From positions 1-57,654 of the IMG/VR virus record IMGVR_UViG_3300034137_000038: 57,654 nt of DNA, one strand, 5' to 3'. This document shows, one piece after another, positions 25,899-32,895 of the stretch (the first letter of the stretch is position 1; every line of letters begins with the position of its first letter). The notes under the pieces are model-generated. The model was not told the DNA's origin and made no database searches. It was given only the letters and a program-made list of their open reading frames with translations. Source of the DNA: a virus. Position numbers and translations under genes: made by a program.

Positions 25899-26412
25899 CA
25901 GAAGTAACAGGAGTAGGAAGCTCATCACGAGAGACACCCAATAACTTTGAAAGCAATTCTAAATCGTCGACTTTATGGTCAACTTTCTGGCGGCGCCCAC
26001 CCGTCTCTTTCGCGAGGTCGTCAAGGACGCCTCTGAAAGCCTGCACCTCCGGGGAGTTGAATACTTCAAACTCGACTTTCTTTTGGTTCTTACCCGTGCC
26101 GATGATCTTGACATCATCAACGTACAGCATGTTTTCGCCGAGCAGTTCTTCTTCCATCTTTTCGGCGAGCATAGTGAGTGCTTCGACGCGGCGCTCTACC
26201 AAAGCAAATCCCCGTTTGAGCGCGCTCTGTTCCGACGCCTGCTCCAACTCCTCAATCTTTACTCCGAGTCGTTTGCGGTAGAAATCCACCTGCTGGCGAG
26301 AGACCTGGTAAGACGGACGGAACTTCTTCGCGGCTGCGTTGATCTCATCAGTGCGCATCCCTGCGGAGACTAATTCTTTCAGGTGCTCTTTTTGTTTTAG
26401 CCCGAGCCTCAT
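25891..26412 (-). CDS. terS: Terminase small subunit
   Basis: The 173-aa protein begins with a helix-turn-helix (LKQKEHLKELVSAGMRTDEI, SYQVSRQQVDFYRKRLG) followed by a helical oligomerisation part, in the order and size of small terminases. It would recognise the packaging site and recruit TerL, encoded next with an overlapping start. The 5' end overlaps the metallopeptidase gene by 65 bases. Confidence 0.75.
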   Translation of the reverse strand: MRLGLKQKEHLKELVSAGMRTDEINAAAKKFRPSYQVSRQQVDFYRKRLGVKIEELEQASEQSALKRGFALVERRVEALTMLAEKMEEELLGENMLYVDDVKIIGTGKNQKKVEFEVFNSPEVQAFRGVLDDLAKETGGRRQKVDHKVDDLELLSKLLGVSRDELPTPVTSDA

Positions 26413-26935
26413 GTTTGCGTACTTCCAGATCGTTCTCTTTTAACTCTGCTTCCAGTTCAACGATCAGCTGCTGTATCATCCGGCGCTTCCGTTCGTCACC
26501 CTTCATCAGCTTATTGATGAAATTCTCCAGCCCCTCGTTCCAGACGCCATGTCTTTCGACAATGTCGTCAAAGTCCTCTTCGTCATGCCCGACTGTAATC
26601 AGGTCGTCTAACTCGTCCTCGTAGTCGCAGTGCTTCAGCTCGTGATCTACTAAAGCGACCTTCCACTTCAACGGGCGCAAATCCCACTTCGGTTTGGTAA
26701 TCTCGATGCAGAAGAAAGATTCCGGCTCGCCCTCAGAGCCCGGTGTTGCGAGATGGGCCATGAGCCCCGTCACTTTGCGCGCCCGCCCGGCAAGCTCCCT
26801 TCCCATTTGCTTCGGCGGTTCACTCACGAAGACGTACTCGATGCGTGCGCCGGCGAGCTGCGGGTGAAACAAATCAATCAGCCTCTGAGCGATGTATCTG
26901 GCCTCGTGTGCGGGCCCATATTCTTTTCTGGGCAT
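26348..26935 (-). CDS. Putative phage metallopeptidase
   Basis: A 195-aa protein of the phage metallopeptidase type. VALVDHELKHCDYED gives the H-E-x-x-H zinc site, and the N-terminal YVFVSEPPKQMGRELAGRAR fits the family. The C-terminus is basic (KTKRAPERISLRR). It lies directly before the small terminase gene. The substrate is unknown; roles in head maturation or anti-host proteolysis are possible. Confidence 0.7.
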   Translation of the reverse strand: MPRKEYGPAHEARYIAQRLIDLFHPQLAGARIEYVFVSEPPKQMGRELAGRARKVTGLMAHLATPGSEGEPESFFCIEITKPKWDLRPLKWKVALVDHELKHCDYEDELDDLITVGHDEEDFDDIVERHGVWNEGLENFINKLMKGDERKRRMIQQLIVELEAELKENDLEVRKHEARAKTKRAPERISLRRDAH

Positions 26936-26959
26936 CTTGATTCAAAGAGCGTTAAATTT

Positions 26960-27136
26960 TCACTGCTGATTGCTGACCAGTTCGACCTGTCCATGCGTGA
27001 TAAAGAACTGTGCCCCGCAATCGTGAGGGCAAATGACAGAAGTGTCAGCCGACCAAGTGCCATCCTCGTGCTCCGTGATCTCGTGATCGTCGAGTGACAT
27101 CGAACCGCCGCAACGTGGACAAGGGATCGTCTTCAT
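26960..27136 (-). CDS. Small zinc-ribbon protein
   Basis: A 58-aa protein with two cysteine pairs, IPCPRCGGSM and ICPHDCGAQF, likely one zinc site. GGAGG lies 9 bases before the ATG at 27136; a GTG 9 bases further upstream lies too close to it. Function unknown, likely a nucleic-acid or protein adaptor. Confidence 0.6.
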   Translation of the reverse strand: MKTIPCPRCGGSMSLDDHEITEHEDGTWSADTSVICPHDCGAQFFITHGQVELVSNQQ

Positions 27137-27200
27137 TTCACCCACCCTCCATAACCGGAGTAGGAGATAACGATTAAGAAAATTTTAAATAACCAGCTTC

Positions 27201-27329
27201 TCACGACTTCTGCTCCCTCTGCGCCCGCTCCTTGTAGTAGTTATCGAGCAGTTTCCCGATAACTAAACTCAGGATGCCGATCAGAGCGACGATGACACTG
27301 GCTACACCGCTATCTAATTTCCTGCGCAT
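27201..27329 (-). CDS. 42-aa single-pass membrane protein of the lysis cassette
   Basis: MRRKLDSGVASVIVALIGIL continues with a hydrophobic run and a basic charged tail (YYKERAQREQKS). GAGGAG lies 8 bases before the ATG and the start overlaps the end of the HD-GYP gene. With the coiled-coil membrane gene and the holin-like gene upstream it forms a probable lysis or membrane cassette, similar in layout to Rz-type small proteins. Confidence 0.5.
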   Translation of the reverse strand: MRRKLDSGVASVIVALIGILSLVIGKLLDNYYKERAQREQKS

Positions 27330-27898
27330 TGAAGCTTCTCCTCTGGAATTCTGAAGAACGCTTGAACTACTCTTGGGTCGAACTGGCTCCCACTACAGCG
27401 CGTCAGCGCCGCGGCTGCCGCCTGATAGCCTAAACCTGCGCGATAGCATCGATCATTCGTAATGGCGTCATAAGCGTCGGCCACAGCCACGACGCGCGCT
27501 CCAAGGGTGATCCCTGCGCCTGCAAGGCCGCACGGGTACCCGTATCCGTCAAATCGCTCGTGATGCTGGCCGACGATATCAACGATATGGACTGGCATCT
27601 CCAGCTCGGCGAGGGCCGCTGTGCCCTCGATGACATGTGCTCGCATGTGCATGCGCTCGATGGCCGTTAATGCGGCTTCCTTCTTGAGCACAGAGTCTTT
27701 CGTGCAAATCTTGCCGATGTCGTGAAGCTGTGCGCCGTAATAGAGCGCGAGCAAAGCGCCCCGCTCAAGCTTCAACTCTCTGCCGATAAGCACAGAGACA
27801 CGCGCGACCCTCACGGAGTGATCGCGCGTGCCTCTGTCTTTCAGTTTGAGAGCGACGAGCAGGGCAGCCGTTGCCGCTCGCAGTTCGTTAGCGTTCAC
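27314..27898 (-). CDS. HD-GYP domain phosphodiesterase
   Basis: A 194-aa protein consisting of an HD-GYP domain. It has the HD pair in LHDIGKICTKDSVLK (about residues 59-60), the second His in MRAHVIEG, the diagnostic QHHERFDGYGYP (about 111-122) and DAYDAITNDR (about 141-150). All catalytic metal ligands and the GYP triplet are present, so hydrolysis of c-di-GMP is expected. The GTG at 27898 overlaps the end of the upstream gene; an ATG at 27955 would overlap it by 68 bases. It lies between membrane and lysis-type genes, which suggests that signalling of the host is altered late in infection. Confidence 0.85.
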   Translation of the reverse strand: MNANELRAATAALLVALKLKDRGTRDHSVRVARVSVLIGRELKLERGALLALYYGAQLHDIGKICTKDSVLKKEAALTAIERMHMRAHVIEGTAALAELEMPVHIVDIVGQHHERFDGYGYPCGLAGAGITLGARVVAVADAYDAITNDRCYRAGLGYQAAAAALTRCSGSQFDPRVVQAFFRIPEEKLQCAGN

Positions 27899-28181
27899 GC
27901 CCTCTCTTCTGCTCCTGTAAAAGCTTGTCCCGAATCTTCTCGACGTTTTGATCAATGCGCTCGACCGTTTTCCATCGCTCTTCTAATAATTCGCGCGTGA
28001 CAGTCTTTTCCTGTGCACGCTCGACCGCATCAATCCTGTCAGAGGTTCGAGCCTGCGAAACCCAGACGGAGAGAGCTCCGCCGATGGTGGAGAGAATTAG
28101 TGCAGCTATGATTGTTCCCGCGATCTGCGAGAATGAGAGATGCCCTGATGCAGGCGTTCTGCCCTGTACCACCTCTGACAT
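27888..28181 (-). CDS. Membrane-anchored coiled-coil protein (XhlA/spanin-like layout)
   Basis: A 97-aa protein with one transmembrane segment (IAGTIIAALILSTIGGALSV) and a charged coiled-coil C-terminus (TSDRIDAVERAQEKTVTREL). This arrangement occurs in small phage proteins of lysis cassettes. It is immediately downstream of the holin-like gene. Confidence 0.55.
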   Translation of the reverse strand: MSEVVQGRTPASGHLSFSQIAGTIIAALILSTIGGALSVWVSQARTSDRIDAVERAQEKTVTRELLEERWKTVERIDQNVEKIRDKLLQEQKRGRER

Positions 28182-28190
28182 GCGCGCTCC

Positions 28191-28598
28191 TTACTGCTGC
28201 GGAAACGCCTGATTCAAAGCGTCGCGCAACGGGACGAGGAAGCGGGCGAACTTCGGACGCCTGATCTTGTCTGCGACCAGCGCTGTCACGGTGGAGATGG
28301 CCTGATTGATGAGCAGGTCCTGCCAGCCGCTGAACACACTCGAAGATGCTGCCGCACTCAGGGCCTGCACGTTCGAACCGCCGGGAAGCGCCAGCGCCCA
28401 GTTCAGCAGATTGCCTGTCTTGACTTTGTCTTTCTGTCCCCAGAACAGGGAGTAAAGCGCCATCAGAGCGCCGATGAACTGGATGACGTAGGTGACGAAA
28501 CCTTCCTGCTGCTCAGGAGTGATCTTGCCTTTTGTGGCGAGAAAGGTGCCGATGAGTCCGAGTGCCCAGCGAAGTGCGGATGCGATTTGTGGATTCAT
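28191..28598 (-). CDS. Putative holin
   Basis: A 135-aa protein starting at the ATG at 28598, which has GGAGG at the right distance; an upstream in-frame ATG at 28706 lacks one. Two hydrophobic helices (SALRWALGLIGTFLAT and VIQFIGALMALYSLFWG) with a short charged turn (KGKITPEQQEG) fit a phage holin-type membrane protein. The C-terminal half is hydrophilic. Role inferred from topology and from neighbouring membrane genes; no endolysin gene is recognisable nearby. Confidence 0.55.
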   Translation of the reverse strand: MNPQIASALRWALGLIGTFLATKGKITPEQQEGFVTYVIQFIGALMALYSLFWGQKDKVKTGNLLNWALALPGGSNVQALSAAASSSVFSGWQDLLINQAISTVTALVADKIRRPKFARFLVPLRDALNQAFPQQ

Positions 28599-28728
28599 AT
28601 AGCCTCCGAATAAAAGATTTGGCAGGCGCAAGGGGCTTGAAGAGGCACACAGGACGACCTGAGTCCAAAATGTGATCGCCAACGCTTTGCGGTGCGGCAG
28701 CTCCATTCCGAGAGCGCCTGCTTGAGGC

Positions 28729-28772
28729 CAGAGACTAGACCAAAGAAGTAATTAATTTTTTGGGGGTGTGAG
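28729..28772. promoter_or_regulatory. Repeated A/T-G element upstream of the holin-type block
   Basis: AGACTAGACC, an A/T-rich stretch (AATTAATTTTTT) and GGGGGTGTGAGTA lie between the end of the gene at 28775 and the block of minus genes below 28706. It shares order and G-box with 8836-8880 and 21021-21066, again just upstream of a late minus-strand block. Confidence 0.5.
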
Positions 28773-28774
28773 TA

Positions 28775-29305
28775 TTAGGGAAGAACCATCGAAGACGGAG
28801 ATTTCTGCTCCGTCCAGCAGTAGACCATCTCAAATGCCCCGCGTGAGATATCCGGCCTTTGTCGCCGGCGCTCATCGATCATCCGGGTCGTAAGCATGCC
28901 TGCAAGTATCGCCTCTACATCATGCTCGGGAAGCTTCGTCTCTTCACAGAGGTCTTCGAGCGTAAGGCAGCTATAAGCCTTGAATGCTTGTGTAATGGCT
29001 TCAAGGTCTCTGTCTACCGTGCGCGTCCCTCGATTGCGAACGCTGCCAATCGCTTCGTTCAGAATATCGGCATAACCCGGATGCTTGAGTGCCAGCGCGA
29101 GCAACTCTCGTCCGAGGTCGAGCGATTCCTGATGCTGATCATTATCTCCCGCCCGCTTCCTGCACGGCTTGCATTGATTCTGCCGGCCGTCCTTTTGTTT
29201 ACGGTTCGCCTGAAAACTATCAAGCGACTTCTCCTGCCCGCATTTCGAGCAGCGTTTGAGCGTAATATTTGACGGAAGCACTTCGAGGGATAGGGATTGC
29301 ATCAT
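28775..29305 (-). CDS. Zinc-ribbon protein with C-terminal winged-helix-like part
   Basis: A 176-aa protein. RCSKCGQEKSLDSFQANRK followed by NQCKPCRK is the common phage four-cysteine zinc motif. The C-terminal part (LTLEDLCEETKLPEHDVEAI, LAGMLTTRMIDERR) looks like a winged helix. Likely a DNA-binding regulator or nuclease accessory. Start taken at 29305 (a second ATG follows directly). Confidence 0.6.
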   Translation of the reverse strand: MMQSLSLEVLPSNITLKRCSKCGQEKSLDSFQANRKQKDGRQNQCKPCRKRAGDNDQHQESLDLGRELLALALKHPGYADILNEAIGSVRNRGTRTVDRDLEAITQAFKAYSCLTLEDLCEETKLPEHDVEAILAGMLTTRMIDERRRQRPDISRGAFEMVYCWTEQKSPSSMVLP

Positions 29306-29350
29306 AAATCTATAGTGCCTGCTCCTGATGAGGAGGTGCTGAATTGAGTC

Positions 29351-29887
29351 TTACGCGCGCCGCCGCGCCCGCCTGGCCTGTTCCCGCTCGTATTCCAGCC
29401 GGGCAGCTTCAGAGCGAATCTGCCTCAGCTTGACGATATATTGCTCGAAAGCACCACGTGGAAGGAGAGAAAGCTGTAATTTCAACTCCGTGGAGACATC
29501 CGTCTGATCCCGTGCGATCGTAATCAGCGCGCCACTCGCCTCCAGTTCCGGAAGACGCGCCTCCTGCGATGGTCGAAGCTTCCCGTCTCTGTCCTTACAT
29601 TCAATCGCCCAGAACCGCCCCGTGACCGGCACAAGGGCCGAGATGTCTGGCCAGCCGTCGGGATAGCAGAGTTGGCGCGGACCTTTGACCGTCTGAAGGG
29701 TCATCGAGTCTGTAACCTCGGCGATCACGTTCGAACGGAGTAGATATTTCAAGATCACAGAGCGGATTTTCGATTCCGGGACATCCAGCGCGCGCAGATC
29801 CGATGGAACAGCGCGAGTCCTTCGCCTGTCCTCCGGAAATAGCCCGCCGCTGAAAGTGCGCCCCGTCATCCCTTGCTGCTTATACAT
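29351..29887 (-). CDS. VRR-NUC domain nuclease
   Basis: A 178-aa protein. GWPDISALVPVTGRFWAIEC followed by KDRDGKLRPSQEARLPELEA gives the D...E-x-K nuclease core, and GALITIARDQTDV the final strand of the VRR-NUC fold. The C-terminus is a basic coiled coil. VRR-NUC proteins cut branched DNA and would act in replication or in processing DNA before packaging. No ribosome binding site is evident before the ATG at 29887. Confidence 0.8.
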   Translation of the reverse strand: MYKQQGMTGRTFSGGLFPEDRRRTRAVPSDLRALDVPESKIRSVILKYLLRSNVIAEVTDSMTLQTVKGPRQLCYPDGWPDISALVPVTGRFWAIECKDRDGKLRPSQEARLPELEASGALITIARDQTDVSTELKLQLSLLPRGAFEQYIVKLRQIRSEAARLEYEREQARRARRRA

Positions 29888-30070
29888 AAGCGGGGAGATT
29901 TATTTTTTGAGCCTGTGAGTAAGCAGGCCGGGGCATGCGAGGCGAACCTGACTTAACCAAAAGAAACAGAGCAAATAACAGGGTTAGGCGGGAAGTTCCA
30001 TACCACTATAGGAATGGAGCATCAGAACTCCTGCGATGCCAGCGTTCAATCAAGTATTGATGAGAATTCA
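29888..30070. other. Intergenic region with weak copy of the A/T-G element
   Basis: Contains TTTATTTTTTGAGCCTGTGA (29897-29920 area), similar to the repeated element but with a changed G-box. A short hairpin CCTG...CAGG overlaps it. No gene was seen here on either strand. Confidence 0.4.
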
Positions 30071-30280
30071 TTAAAAGATTCTACGATCTCCTTCTGATAT
30101 AGGGCGGAATGCGATATACCAGTCTAAAGAATTTGAACCGCTCTCATAAACACATGCCCCCTTGATTCGAGCAAAATCTATCCAGCGAGCAATTGTTGCT
30201 TCAATACTGTTGCACTTCCTTGGAGGATCTTCGTCAAACTGCTCGCAGATAATCCTTATGGTTTCAACTGGATTGTCCAT
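30071..30280 (-). CDS. Small unknown protein
   Basis: A 69-aa protein whose ATG at 30280 lies within the end of the zinc-ribbon gene (overlap 17 bases). Sequence begins MDNPVETIRIICEQFDEDPP and contains IEATIARWIDFARIKGACVY. Not recognised. Confidence 0.5.
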   Translation of the reverse strand: MDNPVETIRIICEQFDEDPPRKCNSIEATIARWIDFARIKGACVYESGSNSLDWYIAFRPISEGDRRIF

Positions 30281-30536
30281 TTTCAGAATCCGTAGAGATT
30301 TCTTCAATGTGAGATAAGATGAAGACATCCCACCATTGCCGGCCACAGTTCTCGCACTCTGTACGCTGGCGCACCATCTTTTTGTCGCCATCATCAACCA
30401 TCTCGAACTCGAACCTATGGGGCGGGACAATTTCTTTGCCCCCGCAGTATGGGCACATCTGACCTTGTATGCGTGCGTAGCTCCGCTGGTCAATTTCAGT
30501 AATTTCACCGTCACCTGATGCCATCTCATCCACCAT
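30264..30536 (-). CDS. Zinc-ribbon protein
   Basis: A 90-aa protein with QMCPYCGGKEIVPPHRFEF and TECENCGRQWWD, one four-cysteine zinc ribbon of the transcription-factor kind. It overlaps the upstream gene (ATG inside its last codons). Phages often encode such small ribbons near early genes. Confidence 0.6.
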   Translation of the reverse strand: MVDEMASGDGEITEIDQRSYARIQGQMCPYCGGKEIVPPHRFEFEMVDDGDKKMVRQRTECENCGRQWWDVFILSHIEEISTDSENGQSS

Positions 30537-30807
30537 ACATCGATTGATACTTCATATTTCTTGCCTCTTCGGGGTGCGCGTAAACAATCCCGTGAATCTC
30601 GTCGAGGATCACTTCACCCGGCTTGAACATTCGGTGATACTCCGTGCGCGTGCCGAACCTCTTGAGCCATTTCTTTTGCCAGCGGCGGCTACTTTTTCGC
30701 TTGTGCCGCTTGACCTGAACCTCTACGCGAGAGAGCGGCACTTCGATTATCTGAAGGCCACCCAAGGCTTGGGCAGGAAAGGGCTGGAAGCCTGGATTGT
30801 CAGCCAT
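30526..30807 (-). CDS. Small basic protein, unknown
   Basis: A 93-aa protein; GGAGG lies 6 bases before the ATG at 30807 (MADNPGFQP). A strongly basic middle (VKRHKRKSSRRWQKKWLKRF) precedes GEVILDEIHGIVYAHPEEAR. This looks like a nucleic-acid-binding phage protein without known function. The stretch 30830-30976 before it shows no confident gene. Confidence 0.55.
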   Translation of the reverse strand: MADNPGFQPFPAQALGGLQIIEVPLSRVEVQVKRHKRKSSRRWQKKWLKRFGTRTEYHRMFKPGEVILDEIHGIVYAHPEEARNMKYQSMYGG

Positions 30808-30976
30808 TACCATCCTCCGCAGCGTCAAATTCCGTCAAAGTGGCGACTGGCTTCATCCGGTAGGAGTCCCTGCGATTTTGGCTCCGGTGAGAGGTGCATA
30901 CGCCGGAAAAGCTTTCGCCTGCCGGCAAATTGAGCCAGATGCTGGGATCCTACGAAATATGCTGGAAATGAATCGT

Positions 30977-31198
30977 TTAAGCAGCTTTTGATCTTCGCAC
31001 TGTGTCAAGCTGCTCAAGGTGCTGCTTGACCTTCTTGACGAACTCCAGCGTGCCCGGCGCGAATGCCTGGACAGTATTGCCGCGCTGCGAGTTGGCCGCT
31101 TGCCCGTCTTCGACATATTTGACCAGATCGCGAACATCGCACTCGATTTCCAGCAGTTCTGAGAGTTCCGTCTCGATCAGTTGTGCTTTATGAGGCAT
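30977..31198 (-). CDS. Small helical protein, unknown
   Basis: A 73-aa protein (MPHKAQLIETELSELLEIEC, then FVKKVKQHLEQLDTVRRSK) predicted mostly helical. It is separated by 150 bases from the next gene. Unknown. Confidence 0.5.
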   Translation of the reverse strand: MPHKAQLIETELSELLEIECDVRDLVKYVEDGQAANSQRGNTVQAFAPGTLEFVKKVKQHLEQLDTVRRSKAA

Positions 31199-31328
31199 AA
31201 TCCCTCCTACGTCAGGTTAGGAAACATGAATTGACACGGGGAGTTGGTCTTGATTATTCTTCAAGACGTGAGGGGATTCTGAGGCGGCGCATGTGGCGTG
31301 CGCCGAGTGAAGGTTATCCGAACAATAC

Positions 31329-31364
31329 TGAGCGCGCTGTGGTGATGTAGCTACAGGGCGCTCA
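31329..31364. terminator. Hairpin downstream of the AAA ATPase gene
   Basis: TGAGCGC and CTGT (31329-31340) pair with ACAG and GCGCTCA (31353-31364) with one mismatch, below the end of the AAA gene and the 30-aa frame. It may end that transcript, although no T-tract follows on the minus strand. The rest of 31199-31420 shows no gene. Confidence 0.4.
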
Positions 31365-31420
31365 TTGATTTTAGAATTACCATATACCACTCCCTTTTAG
31401 CCATCGAAGAGAGCCGCATC

Positions 31421-31513
31421 TTAGTATCTGCGTCGCAAAGCTGCGCGCCGTCGAGCTCGACGGTCGCGCCACGTGCGCCACCAATTTCTAAATGATGATA
31501 GCCAGTTGAACAT
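31421..31513 (-). CDS. Possible 30-aa basic Trp-rich peptide
   Basis: ATG at 31513 follows the AAA gene stop by 12 bases, with AAGAAAAG before it. The product is unusually basic and aromatic (MFNWLSSFRNWWRTWRDRR) and ends in Arg-rich sequence. It could be a membrane-active or nucleic-acid-binding peptide, or a chance frame. Confidence 0.3.
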   Translation of the reverse strand: MFNWLSSFRNWWRTWRDRRARRRAALRRRY

Positions 31514-31525
31514 GAAAGTCTTTTC

Positions 31526-32851
31526 TTATGCTGCGCGCTCGTCCTCTTCCGCCACTGACCGCGGGGCTTGTTGAGATTCCCGTGCAGCGAGCAGCGCGGC
31601 TGAAGGATTTTGTTTATGATCAACCAGTATCTTCTGGACTGTGGACATGGCCACCTCTCGATCACCCAGTGCATCGGCAAAACTATTCGTCAGGCTGGCC
31701 TCAGCCTGCGGGTAAAAACGCTTGAACAGACGCTCACATTGTTCGCGCGTGGCATGCTTGAATTCGATCTTCACATCCACACGCCCATCTCGGATCAGTC
31801 GACTATTTAGGCGGTCGAGATGATTCGTCGTCATAAAGACCATGCAGCCCTCCCGGGCCGTAATGCCATCGAGAGCCTGTAATAATCCTTGAAAGGTCAC
31901 GCTGTGGTATGAATCCGCGGAGATAACCCGCTCACCGCTGACAGCAGCATCCACTTCTTCGATCAGGACTATGCTGCCTGGAGGTACGGCGATCAACAAT
32001 TCATTGAGCCGCTCATCGGTCATCATCGTCCCGCCCACATTGAGAATATAGAGGGGGATATTGAACTCATGAGCGATGGCTTCGATGATCGAAGTCTTGC
32101 CCGAGCCCATGACGCCGTGCAGCAGATAGCCGCGCCGGTAAGGAATGCCGAGCGAGCCGTACCATTGGCGTGATTCAAGGAACTCCCGCACGTCCTCAGT
32201 CAGTTTCTCCAGGATAGAGCTGGGGAAGACGAGGCTTGCGAAGGTGCGCCGGTTGATCTTTGCCAGCCGGACCCATTGGCCGTAGTTTGAACTGTATATC
32301 TCGCAGCGGCCCCGCGTGGCATCAATCGTGCATTGGCGCGCCGCCTCTAAAAGCTCGCGCATCCGCTCCTGGCGACGACCGAACATGCGGATATGAAAAT
32401 ATTCAATCACGGGCCCGCGCAGAGCTTCCTGAGTGGCCTCCATCGCATCCTTGCGTACTCGCCAGAGCCAGACTCGGCGGCCACGGAATCGGAAAATATG
32501 ATGTCCGGGCGCTGGGGTGAAGAGGATGCGTGGGACAATGCGTTGCGTGGAATTGTGTGGCGTGTGTTGATTGAGCGCCCGTTCCTCGCTGTGCTTCATC
32601 TGGGCCGTGAGCGACCGACAGCGTAGGCTATAAGGATGCTTATCCAAAAACAGGGCGACACTGTCAAAGAGCGGATCGTTATTTATGATGTCAACTTGAA
32701 TGATTATCTGGCGCTTGAGCCATGACCAAAACGCCCTCGGTGTGTTCCGACTCAAGGCGACGAGGCTGGTAGTGATGATGAGTAGAATGCCGCCTGAGAC
32801 GATCTGGCTTTCAAGTGTCTGGCGGAGATGCGCAATAAGTTGCTGCCACAT
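31526..32851 (-). CDS. BCS1-type AAA ATPase with N-terminal membrane anchor
   Basis: A 441-aa protein. A transmembrane helix at about residues 16-34 is followed by a BCS1_N-like region (residues about 50-215, with VWLWRVRKDA) and an AAA module. Walker A is HGVMGSGKTS (about 245-254), Walker B SIVLIEEVDAA (about 293-303). The MTTNHLDRLNSRLIRDGRVD block (about 340-359) matches the hallmark of BCS1. In mitochondria BCS1 translocates folded Rieske protein across the membrane; the role in a phage is unknown. The ATG at 32851 has GAGGAA upstream. It follows the helicase gene by 44 bases. Confidence 0.85.
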   Translation of the reverse strand: MWQQLIAHLRQTLESQIVSGGILLIITTSLVALSRNTPRAFWSWLKRQIIIQVDIINNDPLFDSVALFLDKHPYSLRCRSLTAQMKHSEERALNQHTPHNSTQRIVPRILFTPAPGHHIFRFRGRRVWLWRVRKDAMEATQEALRGPVIEYFHIRMFGRRQERMRELLEAARQCTIDATRGRCEIYSSNYGQWVRLAKINRRTFASLVFPSSILEKLTEDVREFLESRQWYGSLGIPYRRGYLLHGVMGSGKTSIIEAIAHEFNIPLYILNVGGTMMTDERLNELLIAVPPGSIVLIEEVDAAVSGERVISADSYHSVTFQGLLQALDGITAREGCMVFMTTNHLDRLNSRLIRDGRVDVKIEFKHATREQCERLFKRFYPQAEASLTNSFADALGDREVAMSTVQKILVDHKQNPSAALLAARESQQAPRSVAEEDERAA

Positions 32852-32895
32852 TTCAAATTTCCTCGGAGGAGCTTGACCGCTCTCTAAATAAAGCA

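Noticed and set aside
30830-30976. Short open stretches on the minus strand between small early genes
   Set aside because: No start codon with a ribosome binding site and no recognisable protein pattern.
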